A DNA stretch of 39,251 nt, from NCBI GenBank assembly GCA_030427485.1, contig JAUICG010000043.1, positions 1-39,251 on the forward strand, given 5' to 3'. The translations under genes and the position numbers were made by a program. This document shows, piece after piece, positions 22,105 through 29,638 of the stretch. The DNA is from Gammaproteobacteria bacterium. Lineage in GTDB: Bacteria; Pseudomonadota; Gammaproteobacteria; Pseudomonadales; Halieaceae. Numbering within the stretch: the stretch's first letter is position 1; each line of letters starts with the position of its first letter. A model generated the notes under the pieces. That model was not told the origin of the DNA, did not search any database, and was given only the letters and a program-made list of their open reading frames with translations.

Positions 22105-22593
22105 CTAGCCCGCCGCCCCCTGAACAGGCTCCCCCGGAGCCATGGAGGGATCACCCGGCAGCTGGATAAGCTCGATTCTCACCCCATCGGGGTCAGTGAT
22201 GTAGATCAGCTCAACCCCCATGCCTGCCTGGCCGACGCGGGTGTGCTCCAGTACCTCACCATGCCACTCGGCGACCCTCGCAAGCGCTTCATCCAGGTGC
22301 GACACGCGCAGGGCCAGGTGCGTCAGGCCGAGTCTATTGAAATCGCCCCTATCGCCATTGCCCAGCGGGGGCGGAGCATCGAATTCCATCAACTCGATGC
22401 GCATACGGTCTCGCTCAAGAAAGTGGGAACGAAGCCGGATTTCCGGCGCCTCCACTTCAATCAGGGGGCCGACCTCAGCACCCACGGCGGTGCTGGAAAC
22501 TTCCACGAAGCCAAGCACCCGGGTATAGAACGCAATAGAGCGCTCCAGACTGGACACGCAAATACCGAGGTGGGAGAAGTGTTGAATGCTCAT
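22105..22593 (-). CDS. VOC-superfamily (glyoxalase/dioxygenase fold) protein
   Basis: A 162-residue protein with two beta-alpha-beta-beta-beta modules of the vicinal-oxygen-chelate fold. It opens with HFSHLGICVSSLERSIAFYTRVLGF, whose His is a probable metal ligand. The second half has LGLTHLALRVSHLDEALARV, giving a second His. ITDPDGVRIELIQLPG gives the C-terminal Glu ligand. The layout is that of methylmalonyl-CoA epimerase, glyoxalase I-like or extradiol dioxygenase-like enzymes. Which reaction it performs is not visible. It is the last gene of the leftward catabolic cluster, 54 bases after an SDR gene. An epimerase or isomerase role in the pathway is possible. Confidence 0.85.
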   Translation of the reverse strand: MSIQHFSHLGICVSSLERSIAFYTRVLGFVEVSSTAVGAEVGPLIEVEAPEIRLRSHFLERDRMRIELMEFDAPPPLGNGDRGDFNRLGLTHLALRVSHLDEALARVAEWHGEVLEHTRVGQAGMGVELIYITDPDGVRIELIQLPGDPSMAPGEPVQGAAG

Positions 22594-22647
22594 GTGATTA
22601 CCTTGTCAGTATCATGGTAGACAATCTGGGATGTACGCGTGAACTGC

Positions 22648-23418
22648 CTACAGTTGTGGTGCTATTCGATTGAATTTCCCAGCGCTGGTACCGCCGTCAG
22701 CGATAAATTCGGCACCGGTACTGAAACTCGCTTCCTCACTCGCCACGAAGGCGATCATGCGGGCGATTTCCTCAGGCATACCAACACGCGACAATGCCGA
22801 GTCCATATAGAAAGAGCTTGCCTCCTCTACCGATATCAGCTCGGAGGCGTGCATGGGAGTGTAGATACCGCCGGGATGAACGCTGTTCACCCTTATACCG
22901 TACTTGCCCATTTCAATCGCGGCTGCCTTGGTCATGCCCCGCACCGCCCATTTGGTGGCGGAATATGCGGTAAGGCTATTCATCGACTGCAGGCCATCAA
23001 TCGAGGAAACATTGACGATTGCACCGCCACCCGCCTCCTTCAGCGCGGGAAACACGGCACGCATACCGAGAAACACGCCCAACTGGTTGACTCTGAAGCT
23101 AGATACAAACTGCTCTTCGGACATTTCGAGGATATTGGCCTGGATCAGGATAGCAGCATTATTTACCAGCACGGAGAGCACACCGAAATCGCGGGCGACA
23201 CGCACTGTTTCTTCCCAGTCTGACTGCACACCGACATCCATCTTCCGGAAAATGGCGCGGTCGCCCAGTTCCGCAGCCAGCGCCGTTCCCTCCGGTTCCA
23301 GCACATCCGCAATCACGACCCGGGCTTCGCGCTCGACCAGCAAGCGCGCAGTGGCTTCACCAATGCCCCGCGCACCGCCGGTCACTATCGCCACGTTCTC
23401 CTGAAAGCTGCAGGCCAC
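22648..23418 (-). CDS. Classical short-chain dehydrogenase/reductase (hydroxysteroid-dehydrogenase-like)
   Basis: A 256-residue NAD(P)-dependent oxidoreductase. Cofactor motif TGGARGIG (13-20); Asp in VVIADVLEPEG suggests NAD preference. The NNAA structural motif is followed by the catalytic SSIDGLQSMNSLTAYSATKWAVRG with Ser, Tyr and Lys (YxxxK). The C-terminal ADGGTSAG is usual. The overall pattern is nearest to 3-alpha or 20-beta-hydroxysteroid dehydrogenases, but substrate prediction in this family is unreliable. The start is a GTG at 23,418 with AGGAG 7 nt upstream, which overlaps the end of the LLM gene; the two are 9 bases apart and surely co-transcribed. Confidence 0.9.
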   Translation of the reverse strand: MACSFQENVAIVTGGARGIGEATARLLVEREARVVIADVLEPEGTALAAELGDRAIFRKMDVGVQSDWEETVRVARDFGVLSVLVNNAAILIQANILEMSEEQFVSSFRVNQLGVFLGMRAVFPALKEAGGGAIVNVSSIDGLQSMNSLTAYSATKWAVRGMTKAAAIEMGKYGIRVNSVHPGGIYTPMHASELISVEEASSFYMDSALSRVGMPEEIARMIAFVASEEASFSTGAEFIADGGTSAGKFNRIAPQL

Positions 23419-23427
23419 TCGGAACTC

Positions 23428-24297
23428 CTATCGGAAGTGCGAGATGATGTCCGCGGCGAACTGCCGGATACCATCGATCTTCTGTTCCAGTGAGGGGTTT
23501 TCACCGTGGTAAAAAACCCAGGGCATGGTCAGCAGGTGGCTCACACCGCCGGCCTGCAATCGCCTGTAACCCTGCAGGTCCCAGGCATCGTTCGCGGACG
23601 CCATCACGTCAAAGGGCAGGTGACTCCTGCCGTACTCACTGCGATAGTCTTGAATGGCCGCGACGGTTTCCAGGATGTCGTCCGTGGATTGCAAGTCGCT
23701 AAGCCAACCATCGCCGAGCCGCGCTGCACGCCGGTGCGCCGCGTCCGATATCCCTCCCACCCAGACAGGTATCGGCGCAGATGGTGCGGGATTCATCTCA
23801 AGGCGGTCGAAGTCATAGTGATTGCCGTGGTACTCCACCATCTCGCCGGACCACAACAGCGGTAGAATTTCCAGTATTTCGTCGCAGCGTTTGCCGCGCG
23901 TGTGAAAATCCTGCTCCATCAACTGATACTCGTCCTTGCTCCAGCCCACGCCAATTGTCAGGGTAACCCGGTTACCGGAAAGCGCTGCCGCAGTGCTGAC
24001 CGCCTTAGCCACCTGGAAGGGGTTGCGAATCGGCAATACGAATACATTGTTGGTGAAGCGCAGGCGCTTGGTGACCGCAGCACAAGCGCCAATCGCTACC
24101 CAGGGATCGGGCCAGTCCGAAAACGCCTCCCAGCGCCGCTCACCGGTTTCCGTGTAGGGGTAAGCGGTATTGATCGTCTCGGGGTGAACAATGTGGTCCG
24201 AGAATGCTATCGCGTCCCAGCCATATTTATCGGCAGCCTGCGCCAGTGGCAAAATCTCCTCTATCTGGCTGAACGCCATCGGAATCACAAACTTCAT
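23428..24297 (-). CDS. LLM-class flavin oxidoreductase (TIGR03619-like, F420 or FMN dependent)
   Basis: A 289-residue bacterial-luciferase-like TIM-barrel enzyme. It opens with MKFVIPMAFSQIEEILPLAQAADKYGWDAIAFSDHI. RLRFTNNVFVLPIRNPFQVAKAVSTAAALSGNRVTLTIGVGWSKDEYQLMEQDF is the hallmark middle section. PIPVWVGGISDAAHRRAARLGDGWL is the C-terminal barrel segment. This subgroup is annotated as F420-dependent mainly from actinobacteria. In a gammaproteobacterium it could equally use FMN and act as a monooxygenase (for example a Baeyer-Villiger type). It lies downstream of an intrinsic terminator that follows the TonB receptor gene and has a weak ribosome-binding site, so its expression may be lower than that of the first genes in the cluster. 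Confidence 0.88.
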   Translation of the reverse strand: MKFVIPMAFSQIEEILPLAQAADKYGWDAIAFSDHIVHPETINTAYPYTETGERRWEAFSDWPDPWVAIGACAAVTKRLRFTNNVFVLPIRNPFQVAKAVSTAAALSGNRVTLTIGVGWSKDEYQLMEQDFHTRGKRCDEILEILPLLWSGEMVEYHGNHYDFDRLEMNPAPSAPIPVWVGGISDAAHRRAARLGDGWLSDLQSTDDILETVAAIQDYRSEYGRSHLPFDVMASANDAWDLQGYRRLQAGGVSHLLTMPWVFYHGENPSLEQKIDGIRQFAADIISHFR

Positions 24298-24323
24298 ACT
24301 GCATATTCACTCTTGGGTTATGG

Positions 24324-24345
24324 AAAAAGGCGGCGCAAGCGCCGC
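24324..24345 (-). terminator. Intrinsic terminator after the TonB-receptor gene
   Basis: On the minus strand GCGGCG-CTTG-CGCCGC (24,345-24,330) is followed directly by C and TTTTT (24,328-24,324). It lies between the receptor stop (24,358) and the LLM start (24,297), so it would end or attenuate transcription of the first four genes of the cluster. Confidence 0.8.
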
Positions 24346-24357
24346 ACAGGATCTGGG

Positions 24358-26730
24358 CTAGAAGAAATTCATTCTAACCACCGCACCGTAACGTCGACCC
24401 GGCACATAGTCCAGCAGGCTCATGGTACCAGGACTGCTCAACGTCACGCTGGAGAGGAAGACGTCATCCTTGTCAGCCACATTTTCCACAAAAAACTCAA
24501 CTTGGTAACGCCCCTCGCGGCTACTCCACAGCGCTCTCAGGTCCGTTATAAAGTAGGAGTCCACCTTGTCAATCTCGAGGTTCTGCGGGCGCCGATAGAA
24601 ATCATCGCGATAGCTGGTCTGCGCAGTGAACAGCACCTGACCCAAGTCATTCAGCGGCACACTGTACTGCGCCACCAGGCTACTGCTCCACTTGGGCGCG
24701 TCCGACAGTTCATTGCCGGAGAGATCCTGGGGCTTGTCCGCTGTACACCCGGAGTCCACAACCGTCACCGGCTGGTACGGATCCTGTGAACAGAAACTGT
24801 CGAACTCCGTATTCATGTAGCCCAGTGAGGCCATCAATGTCATGTTTTCAATGGGAATATACTGCAGATCGATCTCGAGGCCCTCTATGGTTGCATCGGC
24901 CGCATTTTCCACCAGCGGCAGTGCTTCGATGAGCTGGGTTACCTGCAAATCCTTGTAGTCGTAATAGAACGCAGCGGCATTCACTTGCAGGCTATTGTCC
25001 AGCCAGCGTGACTTCAGGCCGATTTCATACGCGTCCAACTGCTCCGGCTCCACTTTGCCGGCAGAGCCATCCGCTATCTGTTGAAGTTTCCCCGCCTTGT
25101 AACCGTTGGCATACTTGGCGTAGGCCATTACGCTTTCGTTGATACTCCAGCGGGCGCCAAATTCCCCGGTCGTTTTGGAGAAGTTCTCGCTGCCCGAGAA
25201 CTCGCCTTTGGAAAGATCGAGATCGAGTGGGATCTCTGTTCCCGGCGACCCCAGCGGAAATGCGGTGGGGGCGAACAGTTGCTGATCACCCGAGAGTTTC
25301 GTCTTGTCCTTGTTTTCCCGTATTCCGCCAAACAGTACCACATCGAGGGCCGAATCCATGATCCGGGAAAGATCGTATTCCATACTGAGGAACGCCGCGC
25401 GCGATTCATTGTCAGTCGACTGCGGAGACTCGCCCACAATGTTGATTCCCAAACCGCTGTCAATAGCAATGCCCTGTAGAGAGACGTCCACGTCCATATC
25501 GAAATCGGAGTAGAACATCCCGGCAATCCAGCTCAGCGCGCCATCTCCGCGAGAACTAACGCGAAACTCACCAGTCGTTTGCTTGCGTTTAAACTCGTTG
25601 ATTGTATCCAGGATGGCGACCTCGGTACCGTCAGCGTCAATCAGTATATCGATGTCGCTATCCGTTCTGCCCGCTATCAGGAACAGTTCGATGTCACCCA
25701 GCACTGGCACACTATCGAGATTCCAGGTGACATCGCCATCAACCCTGTGCAAACTTGAACCACCGTTGGTGCCGAACGGATTGTTCACGTTATTTCCGAT
25801 AATGCCCGAGTTAACCTTGGCCACATCGTTGACTGGCAGGCCCACCACACCAAGATCTTCCAGTAAGCCGCCCCGACGGATTTCAAGCGGCTGTGAATTG
25901 ACCTGCTGATCGTGATTGTCTTCCTGGTAAATATACCGCAAGCCCAGCGAGATATCCTCGGTTGGCGCGGATGCCAGGTAGACGCGATACCACTGCCGCT
26001 TTCGCGCATTCGGATCGTCCCCGCCGGACGCGGCCAGGCTATCATACATCGCTTCGATATCATCGTAGGCAAAGGCGGCTCGCATCGCCAGTTGTTTACC
26101 CAACAGCGGCGCGTTGACGTACCCCCTGACCAACTGCCCGGTGTTACTGTCCTCTGTTTCGCGCACCTGGTAGTCAATCGAGCCCGAGTAGGAGTCCTCC
26201 GGCTTCTGCCAGCGCACGTCAATAGCTCCTGCTGTGGCGTTGCGTCCAAACACCGTTCCCGACGGGCCACGCAGCACCTCTATAGAGGAGAGATCGTAGT
26301 ACGGCGACTCTATGCCGGTCTCCGCGATAAAGAGTCCGTTGACGTGCTGCGCAACTGGCTGTGGCGCGTTACTGCCCTGGTAGCCCGCCGCCGCAATACC
26401 CCGAATACTGAGTTTTTCCGGCGTTTTCGCAACGATGTTGGGAATCACGTTTGCGATATCCCGGACGTTGAGTATGTTCAGTTCCTGAATTAGCGTGGAT
26501 GATAAAGGGGACACCGATGCCGGTATATCCTGCACCAGTTCCTTGCGCTTGGACACTGTGACCACGACTTCCTCAAGCACCATGCCGGAACCGCCCTGCC
26601 GCGTATCCGCGACCGCAGGTTGTCCGGGTTCCGTTTCACTGGCCGCTTTTGACAGCGGCAAAGATGTAATTACGGCGCCAACTGCCAGGCTGAAAGCAAT
26701 GCGGTTCGTCCTGTTTATTTTTCTGGTCAT
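24358..26730 (-). CDS. TonB-dependent outer-membrane receptor
   Basis: A 790-residue outer-membrane barrel that imports a ligand using TonB energy. The N-terminus is a cleavable signal peptide (RIAFSLAVGAVITSLPLSKA). It is followed by a TonB-box-like EEVVVTVSKRKELVQDIP. The plug domain runs from about 60 to 180 (ASVSPLSSTLIQELNILNVRDIANVIPNI...VEVLRGPSGTVFGRNATAGAIDVR pattern). Barrel strands follow to a C-terminal Phe (GRRYGAVVRMNFF). The receptor has no siderophore-specific features and is embedded in a catabolic operon with NTF2-like, SDR and LLM genes, so uptake of a hydrophobic or bulky organic substrate for degradation is more likely than iron uptake (inference). An intrinsic terminator follows it. 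Confidence 0.93.
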   Translation of the reverse strand: MTRKINRTNRIAFSLAVGAVITSLPLSKAASETEPGQPAVADTRQGGSGMVLEEVVVTVSKRKELVQDIPASVSPLSSTLIQELNILNVRDIANVIPNIVAKTPEKLSIRGIAAAGYQGSNAPQPVAQHVNGLFIAETGIESPYYDLSSIEVLRGPSGTVFGRNATAGAIDVRWQKPEDSYSGSIDYQVRETEDSNTGQLVRGYVNAPLLGKQLAMRAAFAYDDIEAMYDSLAASGGDDPNARKRQWYRVYLASAPTEDISLGLRYIYQEDNHDQQVNSQPLEIRRGGLLEDLGVVGLPVNDVAKVNSGIIGNNVNNPFGTNGGSSLHRVDGDVTWNLDSVPVLGDIELFLIAGRTDSDIDILIDADGTEVAILDTINEFKRKQTTGEFRVSSRGDGALSWIAGMFYSDFDMDVDVSLQGIAIDSGLGINIVGESPQSTDNESRAAFLSMEYDLSRIMDSALDVVLFGGIRENKDKTKLSGDQQLFAPTAFPLGSPGTEIPLDLDLSKGEFSGSENFSKTTGEFGARWSINESVMAYAKYANGYKAGKLQQIADGSAGKVEPEQLDAYEIGLKSRWLDNSLQVNAAAFYYDYKDLQVTQLIEALPLVENAADATIEGLEIDLQYIPIENMTLMASLGYMNTEFDSFCSQDPYQPVTVVDSGCTADKPQDLSGNELSDAPKWSSSLVAQYSVPLNDLGQVLFTAQTSYRDDFYRRPQNLEIDKVDSYFITDLRALWSSREGRYQVEFFVENVADKDDVFLSSVTLSSPGTMSLLDYVPGRRYGAVVRMNFF

Positions 26731-26783
26731 TTTTTACCTACCCGGTCAGAAGACTCGTTGTTATGTGTAGTACTCGCCTGGTG

Positions 26784-27566
26784 TCATGGCATGAATTCAC
26801 CGCCATTCACATCCAGGCTGGCGCCAGTAATGACCCTGGCCATCGGTGAGGCCAGGAAGATCACTGCATTGGCACAGTCCGCATCATCGGGAATCTCGCC
26901 CAGCGGGATATTCTTCTCCACTTCACTCTTGATCGTCTCCAATGTGGTGCCGCCGGCGTCCGCGGCCACCTGCAGACTGCGCTCCACCGGGTCACCCCAC
27001 ATCCAGCCCAGCACCACTGAGTTTGCCCGGATGCCGTATTTGCCCAACTCGACAGCGAGCGATTTGGTTGCGCCGAGCAGCGCTCCCTTGGATGCAACAT
27101 ATGCACCCTGGTTCACCAGTGGCTTGCGAAATATCATCGAGTTCACGTTCACAATCGACGCATTGCGGGATGCCTTCAACGCCGGGAGGGCACTCTGCGT
27201 GATGCGCATGGTGCCCAACAGATTGACATCCAACGGACCCTGCCATTCATCGAGATCGGCATCCTCGAAGGCGACATAAGGACCGGGGTTGTATGCACTG
27301 TTCAACAGCACATCCACACCACCGAAAGCCTCAATAGTTTTGTCAATCAGGTTTCTGCACTGGACCGGGTCGGTAATATCCGTGGGAACAGTAACCAGCC
27401 GGGTTGCATCAGCCCCCAATTCCGTACTCAATGCCTGCAGGTACTCCTGATTACGACAGGCCAGGGCAACCCTCGCTCCCTCACGTAGACAGGCCCTCGC
27501 GAGTTCCTGTCCCAATCCGGGGCCAACACCGGAAATAACGACAGACAGCCCATCCAGAAGCACCAC
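26784..27566 (-). CDS. Short-chain dehydrogenase/reductase, atypical motifs
   Basis: A 260-residue SDR. The cofactor loop reads SGVGPGLGQE, a GxxPGLG form in place of TGxxxGIG. NSAYN replaces the usual NNAG. The catalytic part keeps Ser (NVNSMIFRKPLVNQGAYVASKGAL) and YxxxK (YVASK). The C-terminus TGASLDVNGGEFMP is normal. The GVGPGLG and NSAY variants are typical of one SDR subgroup that occurs with NTF2-like proteins in steroid- or terpenoid-type degradation clusters. Start is GTG at 27,566, directly after the stop of the preceding gene, so the two are translationally coupled. Substrate unknown. Confidence 0.88.
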   Translation of the reverse strand: MVLLDGLSVVISGVGPGLGQELARACLREGARVALACRNQEYLQALSTELGADATRLVTVPTDITDPVQCRNLIDKTIEAFGGVDVLLNSAYNPGPYVAFEDADLDEWQGPLDVNLLGTMRITQSALPALKASRNASIVNVNSMIFRKPLVNQGAYVASKGALLGATKSLAVELGKYGIRANSVVLGWMWGDPVERSLQVAADAGGTTLETIKSEVEKNIPLGEIPDDADCANAVIFLASPMARVITGASLDVNGGEFMP

Positions 27567-28118
27567 CTAAGCCTCGTCCGTTTCGTTCAGTTTAAGTGGC
27601 GCCATTTCCCTGGCCTCCGCCTGGCGAGCCGCCAATACGGCAAGTGTTTCAGCACTTGTCGCGTCCCACGCGGCCTTTGACTCTTTCCATGCAGTCATAC
27701 TTTTTTCGAGGTCGATGGGGTTGTATACGGTCTCGACATAATGAAACATTCCGTTGCCGTGATACTTCAAAAGAATGAACATACGCGCCTGGTGGTTACT
27801 GCCGTCACCCGGATCGGTGAAGCGCGCCCACCACAGTGACCACACCCAATCCCGCGCTTCATCGATGTAGTAGTCTTCTACAGGATAACGATTCAGCCGC
27901 ACCCAGGGCGTGTCGCCTGTCTGGTGCATCACCTTGCTTATCTCACGAACAATTCCTTCACGCTTTCCCAAGCGGCCCAGTACAGCGTCGTATATTGTCG
28001 CGTCGGGGCGCAGGACCTTGCCGAACTCATTCCAGTCCGTAGTCATCGCCGCGAAATTCAGCGCATCGTGATAGCCCCAGAACGCGTTTTCCACTTCTTC
28101 CCTCGAGAACATACCCAT
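27567..28118 (-). CDS. NTF2/SnoaL-like protein, second copy
   Basis: A 183-residue protein of the nuclear-transport-factor-2-like superfamily, a cone-shaped fold used by ketosteroid isomerases, polyketide cyclases, dehydratases and other small enzymes. The N-terminal FSREEVENAFWGYHDALNFAAMTTDWNEFGKVLRPDATIYDAV and the central WVWSLWWARFTDPGDGSNHQARMFILLKYHGNGMFHYVETVYNP follow the family. The neighbour upstream is a clear paralogue (same EEV/IDEAF opening, DPGDGS.HQ motif and GNG.F.Y segment), so the pair may form a heteromer. The ATG at 28,118 lies one base after the upstream stop, with a strong GGAGGGG site inside the upstream gene. No catalytic assignment is justified. Confidence 0.82.
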   Translation of the reverse strand: MGMFSREEVENAFWGYHDALNFAAMTTDWNEFGKVLRPDATIYDAVLGRLGKREGIVREISKVMHQTGDTPWVRLNRYPVEDYYIDEARDWVWSLWWARFTDPGDGSNHQARMFILLKYHGNGMFHYVETVYNPIDLEKSMTAWKESKAAWDATSAETLAVLAARQAEAREMAPLKLNETDEA

Positions 28119-28119
28119 A

Positions 28120-28710
28120 CTATCGCCCCTCCTGACGTGGCTCTTTTTCTGCGAATTCACGAGCGGCTTCCGCTCTTTCCTGCATCGCTTTTTGTAGCTC
28201 GTCCGATTTTTCCTTGTGTGCATTCCATAGCGGTAGCCACTGTTCCATCATGTCCAGGAACTCTTGCGGGTTATACAAATCCTCTTCGTAGGAAAACTGC
28301 CCATTCCCGGCATACTTGAAAAGATTGAAGCAGTTGGACTGATGAATGGAGCCGTCACCCGGATCATCCATGCGGTTCCAGATCAGCGCCCAGACCCAGC
28401 CGCGCTCTTCGTCGATCACATACGCTTCCACGGGATACTGGTTACACATCACCCATGGATCAGATACCACACCGTTGTCTCGGCTTTCATAAGCCAGTTC
28501 CTCGTTCCCGCTGAGGTGCATCACGGCACTCATGTTGCGCACGATGGCATCGCGACCAGCCCAGGCTCCCAGGTTGCGCTCAATGTAGGTGCAGTTCTCG
28601 GTAAACATATCGCCCCAGTAGGTCCAGTCTCCCGAGCGCGCGGCCTTCAGGCCCATCGCCTGGTACCTGGTAAAGGCTTCGTCAATTTCCTCACGTGTCC
28701 AGCGGCCCAT
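28120..28710 (-). CDS. NTF2/SnoaL-like protein, first gene of catabolic operon
   Basis: A 196-residue NTF2-like protein, first in the leftward operon. It opens RWTREEIDEAFTRYQAMGLKAARSGDWTYWGDMFTENCTYIE, a standard SnoaL-like start with a D-W-x-x-W/F-x-x-x-F segment. It continues RGWVWALIWNRMDDPGDGSIHQSNCFNLFKYAGNGQFSYEEDLYNP. The C-terminal 35 residues form a charged helix rich in Glu and Lys (NAHKEKSDELQKAMQERAEAAREFAEKEP), which is unusual and may mediate assembly. It is preceded by a TTGACA/TAATAT promoter with a palindromic operator and is divergent from a TetR gene. Its own role (isomerase, cyclase or dehydratase) is unknown. Confidence 0.82.
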   Translation of the reverse strand: MGRWTREEIDEAFTRYQAMGLKAARSGDWTYWGDMFTENCTYIERNLGAWAGRDAIVRNMSAVMHLSGNEELAYESRDNGVVSDPWVMCNQYPVEAYVIDEERGWVWALIWNRMDDPGDGSIHQSNCFNLFKYAGNGQFSYEEDLYNPQEFLDMMEQWLPLWNAHKEKSDELQKAMQERAEAAREFAEKEPRQEGR

Positions 28711-28744
28711 ATCGTGTCCTCTTGATTATGCATTTTTTAATGTA

Positions 28745-28794
28745 AACATGATTTCAGGTTCATGTTATATTAGATTAAGATTCCGGCTTGTCAA
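28745..28794 (-). promoter_or_regulatory. Promoter and palindromic operator of the catabolic operon
   Basis: Reading the minus strand, TTGACA (28,794-28,789), a 16-base spacer and TAATAT (28,772-28,767) make a near-consensus sigma-70 promoter firing leftward. The inverted repeat AACATGA-N8-TCATGTT (28,745-28,766) begins right after the -10, across the expected transcription start. A repressor bound there would block the promoter. The adjacent divergent TetR protein is the obvious candidate. Confidence 0.72.
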
Positions 28795-28820
28795 CAGTTT
28801 TCGAGTAAGGTCAGAGACCG

Positions 28821-29486
28821 ATGGACGAAACACCCGGACGCAAAGCCAGCAATTCGCCACGACACGGTGGTCCCCCGCCTCCCAAACAGCAGCGCAGCAA
28901 GGAGAAACTGGAGCGCATTTTGAATGCGGGCTATGAAATAGCCGCCGAGGTCGGATTCGAGTCAACCACCCTGGCCAAAATTGCCGAGCGAGCGGGCGTG
29001 GCAACCAGTACGGTGTATACACGCTTCAAGGACAAAGAGGCATTGCTGCACGCACTGCACACGGCGGCAACTGAACGCAGCAGGGCAACTATTGCAGAGG
29101 CCTATCAGGAGCAGCACTGGCAGGAACGCTCACTCAGGGAAGTCCTCGCCGACGTAATCGACCTGTCGCTGCAACTGACCGAGCAAATGGCAGGGTTTCA
29201 AAAGGCCTGTTACCAGCGCGCGCTCTCTGACCCGGTGTTCGCCAGCCGGGAGGCACAGGTTCGCAAGGAACTACTGAACAAAACCCGGGAGTTGTTTGCC
29301 AGCAAGGCAGGCGAGATCGGGCATCCCGACAAGGAGGTTGCAGCACAGTTTTTCGTTGCGCTTTACGTCAGCGTGATTACTGAACATGTCATGACCAGTA
29401 CTTTTCCCGCTGAGTCATTGGACAGCGCCCAGATAGGCCAGGAGTTGTTCGACGCCTGTGCGCGATACCTGCAATTGGACCGGTAG
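28821..29486 (+). CDS. TetR/AcrR-family transcriptional regulator
   Basis: A 221-residue one-component repressor. After a 25-residue proline- and arginine-rich extension (SPRHGGPPPPKQQRSKEK), the TetR_N helix-turn-helix reads LERILNAGYEIAAEVGFESTTLAKIAERAGVATSTVYTRFKDKEALLHAL. The rest is the all-helical ligand-binding and dimerisation domain (EVLADVIDLSLQLTEQMAGFQKACYQRALSD...VAAQFFVALYVSVITEHVM), resembling the C-terminal AefR-like group. It is divergent from the catabolic operon, with an operator-like inverted repeat in the shared 110-base gap. The effector is presumably the pathway substrate or an intermediate. Confidence 0.92.
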   Translation: MDETPGRKASNSPRHGGPPPPKQQRSKEKLERILNAGYEIAAEVGFESTTLAKIAERAGVATSTVYTRFKDKEALLHALHTAATERSRATIAEAYQEQHWQERSLREVLADVIDLSLQLTEQMAGFQKACYQRALSDPVFASREAQVRKELLNKTRELFASKAGEIGHPDKEVAAQFFVALYVSVITEHVMTSTFPAESLDSAQIGQELFDACARYLQLDR

Positions 29487-29638
29487 GTCATACCTGCTGC
29501 ACGATTCACTGCCGACTGGGTAATAATCGTCACAAGATTCTCACCATATGGTGTTAGACTGCTCATCGCGTTTTCTTCAACGCGCCAAAAGCTCGGCTTT
29601 GTCGCAGTGCACAACTAAAACAACATATGGAGTATAGA

